Assembly: GCF_009497775.1 (NCBI RefSeq)
Contig: NZ_CP031012.1
Span: forward strand, 2,480,001-2,544,000
DNA: 64,000 bases
DNA from: Alcaligenes faecalis
Lineage (GTDB): Bacteria > Pseudomonadota > Gammaproteobacteria > Burkholderiales > Burkholderiaceae_B
Direction: 5' to 3'
Shown: positions 1-8,477 of the stretch, one piece after another
How the letters are laid out: each line of letters begins with the position of its first letter
Numbering within the stretch: position 1 is the first letter of the stretch
Notes under the pieces: generated by a model
Databases searched by the model: none
Told to the model about the DNA's origin: nothing
Seen by the model: only the letters and a program-made list of their open reading frames with translations
Translations under genes and position numbers: made by a program

Positions 1-613
1 ACACCTGATGGCACAACTCCCGTGTCATGGACCCCGGTTCACGCATCAGAATGGGATGACGACACAGATCCACAATGCGCACACGCTGCCGATTCGCCAA
101 AGGATGGTCCACTCGCAGCACGGCGACCAGGGGATCGGACGCCAGCAGCAGGCGCACCAAACGCGGATCATCCACCAGCGCCGAGGATGCAATCACATCC
201 AGCTGATAATCATGCAAGGCACCCAAGACGCGTTGCGAGTTATCAATGCTCAAGCGCATCTTCACGCCGGGGTAGGCCTGATGGAAATTCCGTAATACAG
301 CCATGATGTAATACGGCCCGGTCGCACCCACCCGCAACATGCCGCTTTTCAGATCGCGCAGATCGCGCAAACTGAAATCGATCTGCGCGGCCTGCTGCAT
401 CAACTGCTCGACCTGGGGCAGGAGCCGTTCCCCTTGCTGGCTCAAGTACACCCCCTTGCCCTGCCTATAGAACAGCTCCACGCCATAGCGGGTTTCCAGT
501 TGTCGCAGATGCGAAGTCACGGTGGGCTGGCTGATCCCCAATTGCTGGGCAGCCTTGGTAATAGAGCCACAATGGGCCGTGGCGTGAAAGGACTTCAGTT
601 CCAGAGCCAGCAT
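1..613 (-). CDS. LysR-family regulator of phosphonate catabolism (3' end outside window)
   Basis: The frame opens at an ATG at 613-611 and stays open to the window edge, so about 204 residues are visible and the C-terminus is missing. The N-terminus (MLALELKSFHATAHCGSITK) is a LysR winged helix-turn-helix; a substrate-binding domain follows (GATGPYYIMAVL, then LHDYQLDVIASS). It is divergent from the aminophosphonate transporter operon starting at 753. LysR proteins in this position form a known group tied to 2-aminoethylphosphonate catabolism, so control of that operon by an aminophosphonate or a breakdown product is inferred. Family assignment is firm; the ligand is not visible. Confidence 0.85.
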   Translation of the reverse strand, partial: MLALELKSFHATAHCGSITKAAQQLGISQPTVTSHLRQLETRYGVELFYRQGKGVYLSQQGERLLPQVEQLMQQAAQIDFSLRDLRDLKSGMLRVGATGPYYIMAVLRNFHQAYPGVKMRLSIDNSQRVLGALHDYQLDVIASSALVDDPRLVRLLLASDPLVAVLRVDHPLANRQRVRIVDLCRHPILMREPGSMTRELCHQV

Positions 614-752
614 GCTGCCGCTCTCCTTGCTAAGACTCAAAGCCCAAATTATCCGATTCTCGTATTACAGAAATTAGTTGTACTGTCATAGGGCCGCCAT
701 ATACGCCTCCCATACTGACGTTCATGACATTCATGACAAGTCGGAACCCAGG
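614..752. promoter_or_regulatory. Divergent promoter region, LysR gene / phosphonate operon
   Basis: A 139-base gap separates the divergent LysR gene and phnT-like gene. It is AT-richer than its flanks and holds a TTCT-N8-AGAA dyad near 656-671 that fits the loose T-N11-A style of LysR sites. The site call is an inference from position and symmetry. Confidence 0.35.
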
Positions 753-1829
753 ATGAGCGCCAAGCCAGCATTTTTAACCATACAAGGACTGCACAAGCAG
801 TTCGGCTCCTTTACTGCCCTGGACCAGGTCAGCCTGGATATACAAGCCGGTGAACTGGTGTGTTTGCTGGGCCCCTCGGGCTGCGGCAAAACCACCTTGC
901 TGCGATGCATTGCCGGGCTGCAACAAGCCGATCAAGGCATCATCGTGATGGCAGGCCGGGACATTACCCACCTGCCTCCTCAACAGCGCGACTACGGCAT
1001 TCTGTTTCAGTCCTACGCCCTGTTTCCCAACCTGACCGTGGCCCAGAACATTGCCTACGGTCTGTCACCCCGCAAGAACCTGGCCACCCAAGTGCGTCAG
1101 CGCGTCTCGGAGATGCTGGATCTGGTCGGCCTGTCCGGTTCGGAAAACAAATACCCGGCGCAACTGTCGGGCGGTCAGCAGCAACGTGTGGCCTTGGCCC
1201 GCGCGCTGGCTCCCTCGCCCTCCCTGCTCTTGCTGGACGAACCCATGTCGGCCCTGGATGCCCAGGTGCGCGAGCGCCTGCGTATCGAGCTGCGTGCCCT
1301 GCAAAAACAACTATCCATCACCACCCTGATGGTGACGCACGACCAGGAAGAAGCCATGGTCATGGCGGACCGTATCGCCGTGATGGAAAAGGGCCGTTTG
1401 GTCCAGTTTGATCGTCCCCAGGCTTTGTACCGTGCCCCCTCCGATCCTTTTGTGGCAGGTTTTATCGGTGAAGCCAACTGGCTGCCCTTTACGCCCCTGC
1501 ACGATTGTTCGGTTCTGGTCGAGCGCGTTCGTCTGGATCTGGGCCAGGAGGCCCCTACCGCTGCCGGACGTCTTTTCATTCGTCCTGAGAACATTCGAGT
1601 ACTGGATAACAGCAGCCCGGCCACCACGACCAATACTTTCCTGGCCGACATCGTGGACGGTGTGTTCTTGGGCCGTCACTACAAGCTGATTCTGCGCCCC
1701 GAAGGCATGGATGGGCTGACTGTCCAGGCCATCGTCAACCCCGAACAAGGCGACCGCTTGCTTGACCCTTTGGCCGCACGTCGCTGCCGCATTCAGCTTC
1801 CCAGCGAGGCGCTGCATGCCCACCACTGA
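753..1829 (+). CDS. phnT: 2-aminoethylphosphonate ABC transporter, ATP-binding protein
   Basis: A 358-residue ABC ATPase that would power phosphonate import at the inner membrane. It has Walker A (GPSGCGKTT), Q-loop (LFQSYALFP), signature LSGGQQQRVALARAL, Walker B (LLLLDEPMSALD) and an H-loop (VTHDQEEA), then a C-terminal TOBE-like regulatory region. ATG 753 is preferred over an upstream TTG at 678 because the protein then begins MSAKPAFLTIQGLHK, as usual for the family. Its 3' end overlaps the permease start (1816). The aminophosphonate specificity comes from the neighbours: permease, phnX, binding protein and aminophosphonate oxidase. Confidence 0.9.
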   Translation: MSAKPAFLTIQGLHKQFGSFTALDQVSLDIQAGELVCLLGPSGCGKTTLLRCIAGLQQADQGIIVMAGRDITHLPPQQRDYGILFQSYALFPNLTVAQNIAYGLSPRKNLATQVRQRVSEMLDLVGLSGSENKYPAQLSGGQQQRVALARALAPSPSLLLLDEPMSALDAQVRERLRIELRALQKQLSITTLMVTHDQEEAMVMADRIAVMEKGRLVQFDRPQALYRAPSDPFVAGFIGEANWLPFTPLHDCSVLVERVRLDLGQEAPTAAGRLFIRPENIRVLDNSSPATTTNTFLADIVDGVFLGRHYKLILRPEGMDGLTVQAIVNPEQGDRLLDPLAARRCRIQLPSEALHAHH

Positions 1830-3627
1830 TTCCACGCCACAGCCTGACGCTGCGTCCCTGAGTTCTACCAGCCTGTATGGCCTGCCTGTTGCTGAAACTA
1901 GTGTGAAGAACCATCCCCTGACCCGTCCCGTTTTGCCTGTCTGGATAGGCTCGGCAGCGCGACGCGCTTTATTGATTGCCCTGTTTGCCCTGCTGGTCCT
2001 GTTCCTGGCCCTGCCCATGCTGTTTATCCTGCTGCGCGCCATTCAGGACGGCGACGGGCAACTGGTGGGTCTGGGTCAGTTCTGGTCGGTGATCAGCGCC
2101 CCCGGTTTCATGTCCATGGTGGGCCGCAGCATTCTGGTGGGTGTGACCACCTTGCTGATCGTAATCCCCGCCGCCTACGCATTCGCCTTTGCGCTGCAAC
2201 GCTGCTGCATACGCGGTGCCGGACTGTTTCGTGCTCTGGGTCTTCTGCCCTTGCTGGCCCCTTCCCTGATGCCGGGCCTGTCCCTGATCTATTTGTTTGG
2301 CAATCAGGGTTTGCTGCGCCACTGGTTGGGCGGTGAAACGATTTATGGTTTCTGGGGCATTGTGCTGGGCGAAGCCTTCTACACCTTCCCCCACGCCCTG
2401 ATGATTCTGAGCACCGGCCTGGCCCTGGCCGATGCCCGTCTGTATGACGCTGCCCGCGCCATGGGTGCGAGTTCCTGGCGTCGCTTCCTGACAGTCACCC
2501 TGCCCGCCAGCCGCTATGCCGTCTTTTCCGCCGCCTGCCTGGTCTTTACGCTGACAGTCACCGACTTTGGTGTGCCCAAGGTTGTGGGTGGCTCCTATAA
2601 CGTGCTGGCCATGGAAGCGTATAAAGCTGTGGTCGGTCAGTTGCAGTTCTCCAAAGGCGCAGCCATTGGCGTGCTGCTGCTGATTCCCGCTGTGCTGACC
2701 TTCTTTCTGGACCGCCACCTGCGTGCTCGTGCCAGCGGTCAGGCTCAAGGCTCGCTCAGCGCGTACTCGCCCCTGCCCCACCGTCAGCGCGACCGTTACT
2801 TCACTATCGTTCTGCTGCTGGTATCCCTGGCGATTCTGACGATTGTGGGCATGGCCGTCTGGGCCTCCCTGATCAAGTTCTGGCCATACAACCTGAGCCT
2901 GTCCATGAAGTCCTACGACTTCAACAATATGGACGGTGGTGGCTGGCTGGCCTGGCGCAACAGCCTGACCATGGCCTTGTTTACCGCGATTCTGGGTTCG
3001 GCCCTGATCTTTATGGGTGCCTGGGTACTGGAAAAGCTGCCTGCCCGTGGTCAGTCCGAAAAAGGCTTGTACGGCGTGCTGCAAATGCTGGCGCTGGCTC
3101 CCATGGCCATTCCCGGTCTGGTGCTGGGCCTGGGCTACATCTTCTTTTTCAACCACCCCAACAACCCGCTGGCAGGCTTGTACGGCTCCATGACCTTGTT
3201 GGTGCTGTGTACCGTTATCCACCTGTACACCAGCGCTCACCTGAACTTTGTGACCGCCCTGAAAGCCATTCCCGCCGAACTGGAAGCCGCTGCCGCCTCC
3301 TTAAAGGCCCCACGTCTGGCGACCTTGATGGGCGTGACCGTCCCGCTGTGCCTGCCCGCCCTGCTGTCGGTGGCGCGCTACCTGTTTGTATCGGCCATGA
3401 CCACCGTGTCTGCCGTGGTGTTTCTGTACAGCCCGCAGACCGTGCTGGCCTCGGTGGCGGTCATGAATATGGATGACGCCGGCTTTATTGGTCCGGCCGC
3501 CGCCATGTGCACCGTCATCATGCTCAGCTCCGGTTTTGTCTGCCTGCTGGTTCATCTTCTGAGCCGGGCTGCCTTGCGTCGCAGCCAAGCCTGGCGCTCC
3601 TCTACTTCCCTTTCTCCAACCCGATAG
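1816..3627 (+). CDS. phnU: 2-aminoethylphosphonate ABC transporter, fused double permease
   Basis: A 603-residue inner-membrane protein made of two binding-protein-dependent permease domains in tandem. There are about 12 hydrophobic segments and two EAA-type loops that contact the ATPase (DAARAMGASSWRRFLTVTLP in the first half, AAAASLKAPRLATLMGVTVP in the second). The ATG at 1816 lies inside the end of phnT, so the two are probably translationally coupled. Fused permeases of this type belong to the second known class of 2-aminoethylphosphonate transporters (PhnU2 type). The N-terminal 50 residues before the first membrane segment are poorly conserved-looking. Confidence 0.88.
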   Translation: MPTTDSTPQPDAASLSSTSLYGLPVAETSVKNHPLTRPVLPVWIGSAARRALLIALFALLVLFLALPMLFILLRAIQDGDGQLVGLGQFWSVISAPGFMSMVGRSILVGVTTLLIVIPAAYAFAFALQRCCIRGAGLFRALGLLPLLAPSLMPGLSLIYLFGNQGLLRHWLGGETIYGFWGIVLGEAFYTFPHALMILSTGLALADARLYDAARAMGASSWRRFLTVTLPASRYAVFSAACLVFTLTVTDFGVPKVVGGSYNVLAMEAYKAVVGQLQFSKGAAIGVLLLIPAVLTFFLDRHLRARASGQAQGSLSAYSPLPHRQRDRYFTIVLLLVSLAILTIVGMAVWASLIKFWPYNLSLSMKSYDFNNMDGGGWLAWRNSLTMALFTAILGSALIFMGAWVLEKLPARGQSEKGLYGVLQMLALAPMAIPGLVLGLGYIFFFNHPNNPLAGLYGSMTLLVLCTVIHLYTSAHLNFVTALKAIPAELEAAAASLKAPRLATLMGVTVPLCLPALLSVARYLFVSAMTTVSAVVFLYSPQTVLASVAVMNMDDAGFIGPAAAMCTVIMLSSGFVCLLVHLLSRAALRRSQAWRSSTSLSPTR

Positions 3628-3634
3628 GACCGCA

Positions 3635-4501
3635 ATGCCATCCCCAACTTGCGCGAATACGTCGCTTGATACGCCCTCCTCCCAGGCTCCTCGCCTTGAA
3701 GCCCTGATTTTTGACTGGGCCGGCACCCTGGTGGACTTTGGATCCTTTGCCCCCACCCAGATTCTGGTTGAAGCCTTCAAGTGCTTTGACCTGAACCTGA
3801 ATCTGGACCAGGCCCGCAGCGCGATGGGCATCGGCAAATGGGATCACATCAAGGCCATGCTGGAACTGCCCGAAGTGCATGCCCAGTTCATGGCCCTGCA
3901 CAACCGTGAGCCCGATGACAGCGATGTAGACCGTATCTACAACACCTTCCTGCCCATGCAAAACGAGCGCGTGGGCGAGTTCTCCGCTGCCATTCCCGGC
4001 GCCCGCGAAACCCTGTCCTGGGCACGCCGTCAGGGCCTGAAAATCGGCTCCTGCTCGGGCTACCCACGCTTGGTGCTGGACAACCTGCTGCAACACGCCC
4101 ACCGCCAGCAAGTGTTTGTGGACTACCACGTTGCGTTTGACGAAGTCCCGCAAGCGCGCCCTTGGCCTGCCATGGCCCTGGAAAACGTCATTCGTCTGGA
4201 AATCAAGAATGTCGGTGCCTGCGTGAAGATTGACGACACCCCGGTCGGCATTGAAGAAGGCCGCAATGCCGGTATGTGGACGGTCGGTTTGCTGCTGTCG
4301 GGCAATGCCGCCGGTCTGACCGAACTGGAGTTTCTGGCTCTGGACGAAGAAAGCCGCCAAACCCTGCGCGATCGCGCCGCGGCCACCTTTGACCATGCCC
4401 TGCCGCATTACCTGATCGACACCGTTGCCCAACTGCCTGCCGTGATTGAACAAATCACCGAGCGGATGGCCCAGGGCGAATGCCCTAGCGATTCCCTCTA
4501 A
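3635..4501 (+). CDS. phnX: Phosphonoacetaldehyde hydrolase (phosphonatase)
   Basis: A 288-residue HAD-superfamily enzyme that cleaves the C-P bond of phosphonoacetaldehyde to give acetaldehyde and phosphate in the cytoplasm. The HAD nucleophile motif is DWAGTLVDFGSFAP, where the second acidic position of ordinary phosphatases is replaced as expected for this family. The Schiff-base lysine lies in GIGKWDHIKAML. The C-terminal HAD motif is KIDDTPVGIEEGRNAGMW. The start has AGGA eight bases upstream. It sits 7 bases after the permease gene, within the transport operon, which supports the assignment. Confidence 0.95.
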   Translation: MPSPTCANTSLDTPSSQAPRLEALIFDWAGTLVDFGSFAPTQILVEAFKCFDLNLNLDQARSAMGIGKWDHIKAMLELPEVHAQFMALHNREPDDSDVDRIYNTFLPMQNERVGEFSAAIPGARETLSWARRQGLKIGSCSGYPRLVLDNLLQHAHRQQVFVDYHVAFDEVPQARPWPAMALENVIRLEIKNVGACVKIDDTPVGIEEGRNAGMWTVGLLLSGNAAGLTELEFLALDEESRQTLRDRAAATFDHALPHYLIDTVAQLPAVIEQITERMAQGECPSDSL

Positions 4502-4540
4502 CCCCCCACCCCCCTTTTGCTGTCACAAGGACACTTCTCC

Positions 4541-5560
4541 ATGAAAACCATTGTTCTGAGCTCCTTGGCTGCCGCTTTGATGGGCGCCGCTTCCCTGGCA
4601 CAAGCCGCTACGACCCTGACCGTCTACACGGCGCTGGAAGCCGATCAGCTCAAAGCTTACCAGGCTGCTTTCGAGAAAAAAAATCCCGATATCAAGATCC
4701 AGTGGGTGCGTGACTCCACCGGCATCATTACCGCCAAGCTGCTGGCTGAAAAGAACAACCCCAAGGCTGACGCTGTCTGGGGTCTGGCCGGTTCCTCGCT
4801 GGGCCTGATGGCCAGCCAGAACATGCTGCAACCCTACGCCCCCCAGGGCCTGGACAAGATCGATGCCAAGATGCGCGATCAAAACAACCCACCTAGCTGG
4901 GTTGGCATGGACGGTTTTGCCGCTGCCCTGTGCGTGAACACCGTTGAGCTGGAAAAGAACAAGCTGCCCATGCCCACTTCCTGGGAAGATCTGACCAAGC
5001 CCGAGTACGCTGGCAAGATCGTCATGCCCAACCCCGCTTCTTCGGGTACCGGCTTTCTGGACGTGAGCGCTTGGCTGCAACTGTTTGGTGAAGACAAGGG
5101 CTGGGCCTTCATGGACGGTCTGCACAAGAACATTGGTGCCTACACCCACTCCGGTTCCAAGCCTTGCAATATGGCTGCTGCTGGCGAATACACGATTGGC
5201 GTGTCCTTTGACTACCGTGGCGCTCGCCTGAAAGAAGAAGGTGCTCCGCTGGAACTGGTGTTCCCCAAAGAAGGCCTGGGCTGGGAAATTGAAGCCGCTG
5301 CCATCATGAAGGGCACCAAGAACCTGGAAGCTGCACAGAAACTGGCTGACTTCTCCGCCAGCGAAGAAGCCAACCACCTGTACAAGACCAACTTTGCCGT
5401 GCTGGCCATTCCTTCCATCGCCACGGCCAACCCACACCTGCCCGCAGACCTGAACCAGCGTCTGATCGACAACAACTTCGTGTGGGCCGCTGAAAACCGC
5501 GAGCGCATCATCGAAGAGTGGACCAAGCGTTACGACGGCAAATCGGAAGCCAAGAAGTAA
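4541..5560 (+). CDS. phnS: Aminophosphonate ABC transporter, periplasmic binding protein
   Basis: A 339-residue extracellular solute-binding protein. It starts with a clear Sec signal peptide (MKTIVLSSLAAALMGAASLAQA, cleavage before ATT) preceded by an AAGGA ribosome site. The mature part has the type 2 periplasmic binding fold of the iron/phosphonate class (TLTVYTALEADQLKAYQAAF, AVWGLAGSSLGLM). It would capture 2-aminoethylphosphonate or a related compound and deliver it to PhnU/PhnT. Its stop codon overlaps the start of the next gene (TAATG), so the oxidase is in the same operon. Confidence 0.88.
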   Translation: MKTIVLSSLAAALMGAASLAQAATTLTVYTALEADQLKAYQAAFEKKNPDIKIQWVRDSTGIITAKLLAEKNNPKADAVWGLAGSSLGLMASQNMLQPYAPQGLDKIDAKMRDQNNPPSWVGMDGFAAALCVNTVELEKNKLPMPTSWEDLTKPEYAGKIVMPNPASSGTGFLDVSAWLQLFGEDKGWAFMDGLHKNIGAYTHSGSKPCNMAAAGEYTIGVSFDYRGARLKEEGAPLELVFPKEGLGWEIEAAAIMKGTKNLEAAQKLADFSASEEANHLYKTNFAVLAIPSIATANPHLPADLNQRLIDNNFVWAAENRERIIEEWTKRYDGKSEAKK

Positions 5561-6690
5561 TGAGCACACAACACTACGATGTCATCGTGGTGGGGGGCGG
5601 CATCCTGGGCATGGCACATGCCTGGGCGGCTGCCCGCCGCAAGCTCAGCGTGGCTGTGCTGGAACGCAGCCACCAGGCCCAAGGCGCCACCATACGTAAT
5701 TTTGGTCAGGTACTGGTGACCGGTCAGGCGCCGGGCATCATGATGGATCTGGCTCGCCAAAGCCGTGACCTGTGGTTGGATCTGGCCGCCCAGGCGGGCT
5801 TTCATGTGCGCAGCAATGGTTCGCTGGTGCTGGCACGCAATTATCTGGAACTGGAGCTGCTGGAAGACTTTGCGCAAGGTCGTGCCAAGGATGAAGGCGT
5901 AGCCTGCCAGATGTTGAGCGGCAAGGAACTGGCGACGCTGTTTGAAGGCCGTTTGGGACATCACCACGGCGCGCTGCAAGGTCTGGATGATTTGCAGATT
6001 TACTCGCGCGACGCCCTGCCCGCCATTACCAGCAGCCTGCAAGCCATGGGCGTGGATGTGTACACCCAAGCGCATGTGCACTATGCACAGGAAGGCCAGG
6101 TACAAAGCAGCGTGGGCAATTTCACGGCCAACAGCATTTTTGTGTGCCCCGGTCATGACTACAGCAGCCTGCATCGCGAACTGCTGGATACCGTCAAACC
6201 GTCGGTGACACGTCTGCAAATGCTGAAAGTACGTGCGCAGGACTCGGGCTGGGCCTTGGATCGACCTTTGCTGACGGGCTTGTCCTGCCTGCACTACGGT
6301 GCCTTCAGCGATCTGCCTCTGGCAGACACGCTGCGCGAGCAAGTACAGCAACGTCACGGAGCCCTGCTGGATCAAGGCATTCATTTGCTGATCAGCCCTA
6401 CCCCGGACGGCGATCTGATTATTGGGGACTCGCACGACTACGGTCAGCAAGCCAGCCCTTTCAATCAGGAAGAAACAGACCAGTACTTGCTGGCTCTGGC
6501 AGAAACGGTGCTGGGTTGCCCAGTGGACGTTCTGCAACGCTGGCAAGGGGTATACGGTGCGAAAGGACCGGCTCCATTTTCTGTCTTGCAGGCAGATGGC
6601 AGTACGCAAGTGATAGTCATGCACACCGGCCTGGGGATGACTACTGGTCTGGCCATTGGTGAACGCAATATCGCCGCTCGCTACGACTGA
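5560..6690 (+). CDS. FAD-dependent aminophosphonate oxidoreductase (HpnW/PbfD-like)
   Basis: A 376-residue flavoprotein of the D-amino acid oxidase/glycine oxidase (DAO) fold, with the N-terminal dinucleotide motif VVGGGILGMAHAWAAARR and a C-terminal FAD-contact segment (MHTGLGMTTGLAIGE). Members of this family recur beside phosphonate transport and phosphonatase genes and are proposed, in part shown, to deaminate N-methylated or modified 2-aminoethylphosphonates to phosphonoacetaldehyde. That product is the substrate of PhnX next door. No phnW transaminase is present in the window, so this enzyme may be the feed into PhnX. The start overlaps the phnS stop. Exact substrate is inferred. Confidence 0.8.
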   Translation: MSTQHYDVIVVGGGILGMAHAWAAARRKLSVAVLERSHQAQGATIRNFGQVLVTGQAPGIMMDLARQSRDLWLDLAAQAGFHVRSNGSLVLARNYLELELLEDFAQGRAKDEGVACQMLSGKELATLFEGRLGHHHGALQGLDDLQIYSRDALPAITSSLQAMGVDVYTQAHVHYAQEGQVQSSVGNFTANSIFVCPGHDYSSLHRELLDTVKPSVTRLQMLKVRAQDSGWALDRPLLTGLSCLHYGAFSDLPLADTLREQVQQRHGALLDQGIHLLISPTPDGDLIIGDSHDYGQQASPFNQEETDQYLLALAETVLGCPVDVLQRWQGVYGAKGPAPFSVLQADGSTQVIVMHTGLGMTTGLAIGERNIAARYD

Positions 6691-6747
6691 TTGCTGGGCC
6701 CTGATGGCCAGGCAAACGGATCCGTTTTTGCCAAGGCAGTAAGGACG

Positions 6748-6779
6748 AAAAAACGCGCAGCCCGTGCTGCGCGTTTTTC
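6748..6779. terminator. Bidirectional intrinsic terminator
   Basis: A 12-base stem (AAAACGCGCAGC / GCTGCGCGTTTT) with a CCGT loop is flanked by A-runs on the left and T-runs on the right. It lies between the convergent phosphonate operon and the DMT transporter gene, so it can end both transcripts. Confidence 0.85.
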
Positions 6780-7687
6780 TATTCCTGGGGCTTGCGTCTG
6801 GACGTCAGAATCACCACGGCAATCCCGCCCAGAACCAGCAAGGCCGCCAGCGCACTTTTCAAACTGATCTGCTCATCCAGAATCAGCAGGCCAAGAACGG
6901 CACTCAAGACTGGCACGGACAGTTGCACCGACGCAGCCGTAATTGCTGACATGCGCAGCCGCACCCAATACCAGATGGCATAGCCTATGCCCGAAGCCAG
7001 ACTACCCGACAAAGCGGCGTACAGCACACCCAAGGGATCCACTTGCAGCTCCCCTTGATGCAGCCAAAGCGTCAGCAAAGACAGGGGCACCGCCAGCAAG
7101 AAGCTGCTGGCCGTTCCAGCTACCGGGGATTCACTGGCTTTGCCCAATAAGGAAAACCCGCCCCAGGCCAAACCGGAAATCGCCATCAACAAGGCAGCGC
7201 CCCAAGGCGGGGCCGAGGCCCCCGGAGCCAGAAAGAAAACCAGCCCGCCCAAGGCCATCAGCAAGCCCAGCACACTGGTTCGCTCGCCACGAAACAGGCC
7301 ATAGGAAATCATCAATAGTTGTGCAGCGGCAAACAGGATCAAGGCGCCTGTGCCGGTACTGATGCTGCGATAGGCAAAGGAAAATGCCAGGGCATAGATA
7401 AACAGCAAAATGGCGGACACACCACCCAAAGCTGAAAACCGCAGTTTTTGAGATTGCAGCAGACTGATCAGAAACAGCGCGATCGCCCCGGTGGATATTC
7501 GGATCGCGGTAAAAGAGGCCGCATCAATCTGCGTTGTCTGGAACGCCATGCGCGTCAGCAAGGAGTTCGCCGCAAAGGCCAGCAAGGTCAGGCTGGTCAG
7601 CAGAAACAGCGCTACATAAGAGACCTGATCCGTTTGATGTGCAGCTTGGTGTTTTGCAGCTTGTTCTATTTTTTGGGTGTCTGGCAT
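6779..7687 (-). CDS. DMT-superfamily (EamA) transporter
   Basis: A 302-residue membrane protein with about ten hydrophobic segments in two EamA repeats, after a polar N-terminal stretch of about 25 residues (MPDTQKIEQAAKHQAAHQTD). Drug/metabolite transporters of this type usually export amino acids, metabolites or toxic compounds; the substrate here is unknown. The start has a GGAAGAG ribosome site. It lies 27 bases downstream of the TetR gene on the same strand, so the pair is probably one transcript, with the exporter under TetR control. The stop lies against the shared terminator. Confidence 0.85.
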   Translation of the reverse strand: MPDTQKIEQAAKHQAAHQTDQVSYVALFLLTSLTLLAFAANSLLTRMAFQTTQIDAASFTAIRISTGAIALFLISLLQSQKLRFSALGGVSAILLFIYALAFSFAYRSISTGTGALILFAAAQLLMISYGLFRGERTSVLGLLMALGGLVFFLAPGASAPPWGAALLMAISGLAWGGFSLLGKASESPVAGTASSFLLAVPLSLLTLWLHQGELQVDPLGVLYAALSGSLASGIGYAIWYWVRLRMSAITAASVQLSVPVLSAVLGLLILDEQISLKSALAALLVLGGIAVVILTSRRKPQE

Positions 7688-7714
7688 GTTTGTCTCTTCC
7701 GGCCCTGCGTTTTT

Positions 7715-8284
7715 CTATGGGCGTATACCGGCAATCCTCAGCAAGACAGCCACATCCACCTGCCTGCTCTTGTCCAAAGTCCAGTTCACAAAACCCGCCC
7801 CTTCCATCTGACAAAGCAGATGGTGAGCCGTAGCTTCGGTATCCAGATCGGCCAGGACCTCCCCTGCCTGCACACCATCGTCCAGAACCTGCTTTAACCA
7901 GCGGCGCTGCAACTCAAGAAAATGCTGCGCCAGCAGTTGCAAGCTGGCCGGCAAAGAAGCCAGTTCGGCGGCCAATGCACCACACAAAGGCAAGAACCCC
8001 TCCTCCTGGCCCTGGCTGAACAGGACAACAAAAGCCTGCAGCCGCTGAGCCGTGCTGCCCGATATCTGGCTGATCTCTTGCAGGCTGGCCTGCACCTGCG
8101 CCATATACGCTTCCACCACCGCCAAACCCAAATCCTCTTTGGTCGCGAAATGATGGTGAATACTGGCCTTGCGTATACCCACCACCCGCTCCAGATCGGC
8201 ATAGCTGAACGCCGCATAGCCTTTGGAGCGCAGCAAGGACTGCGCCGCTTGCAGCAAGGTTTCACGGGTGGGCAATGAAGACAT
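7715..8284 (-). CDS. TetR-family transcriptional regulator
   Basis: A 189-residue repressor. The N-terminal helix-turn-helix (TRETLLQAAQSLLRSKGYAA, then RVVGIRKASIHHHFATKEDL) is typical of TetR; the C-terminal ligand domain is all helical with no recognisable ligand signature. The ATG at 8284 is chosen because it follows a good GAGG site; longer in-frame starts reach 8512 but would run through AT-rich promoter DNA. It probably represses itself and the DMT exporter through the dyad at 8340-8357. Confidence 0.88.
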   Translation of the reverse strand: MSSLPTRETLLQAAQSLLRSKGYAAFSYADLERVVGIRKASIHHHFATKEDLGLAVVEAYMAQVQASLQEISQISGSTAQRLQAFVVLFSQGQEEGFLPLCGALAAELASLPASLQLLAQHFLELQRRWLKQVLDDGVQAGEVLADLDTEATAHHLLCQMEGAGFVNWTLDKSRQVDVAVLLRIAGIRP

Positions 8285-8339
8285 TTCTTGTTCCTCGGCT
8301 AGCAAGAGGGCCATTGGTTTTACGAAATCTCTTTTTACC

Positions 8340-8357
8340 CTACCTAGTAGTAGGTAG
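8340..8357. promoter_or_regulatory. Palindromic TetR operator candidate
   Basis: CTACCTA-GTAG-TAGGTAG is a perfect dyad with 7-base arms located 56 bases upstream of the TetR start, in the divergent intergenic region. Size, symmetry and place match TetR self-regulation sites. Binding is inferred. Confidence 0.65.
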
Positions 8358-8406
8358 ATAATTAAGAAAAACCCAAAGACAAAGGGAAATGCCGCCTTTT
8401 TATTAC

Positions 8407-8447
8407 TGGAAATTTTCCACAAAAAATCCAATATAGTGGAATAAAAT
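8407..8447. promoter_or_regulatory. Clustered TCCA/TGGA dyads before the XRE-cupin gene
   Basis: TGGAAA-T-TTTCCA (8407-8419) is a perfect palindrome. TCCA-N6-TGGA (8427-8440) follows at once, and TAAAAT (8442-8447) could be a -10 box. The dyads differ from the TetR site and lie nearest the XRE-cupin gene, suggesting an autoregulatory operator. This is an inference from sequence symmetry. Confidence 0.45.
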
Positions 8448-8477
8448 ACGCCACAAGATAGACCAGAGCTGCCACCC

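Noticed and set aside
1969-3240. 423-codon open frame opposite the phosphonate permease
   Set aside because: Gln/Gly/His-rich low-complexity translation of antisense membrane-protein DNA.
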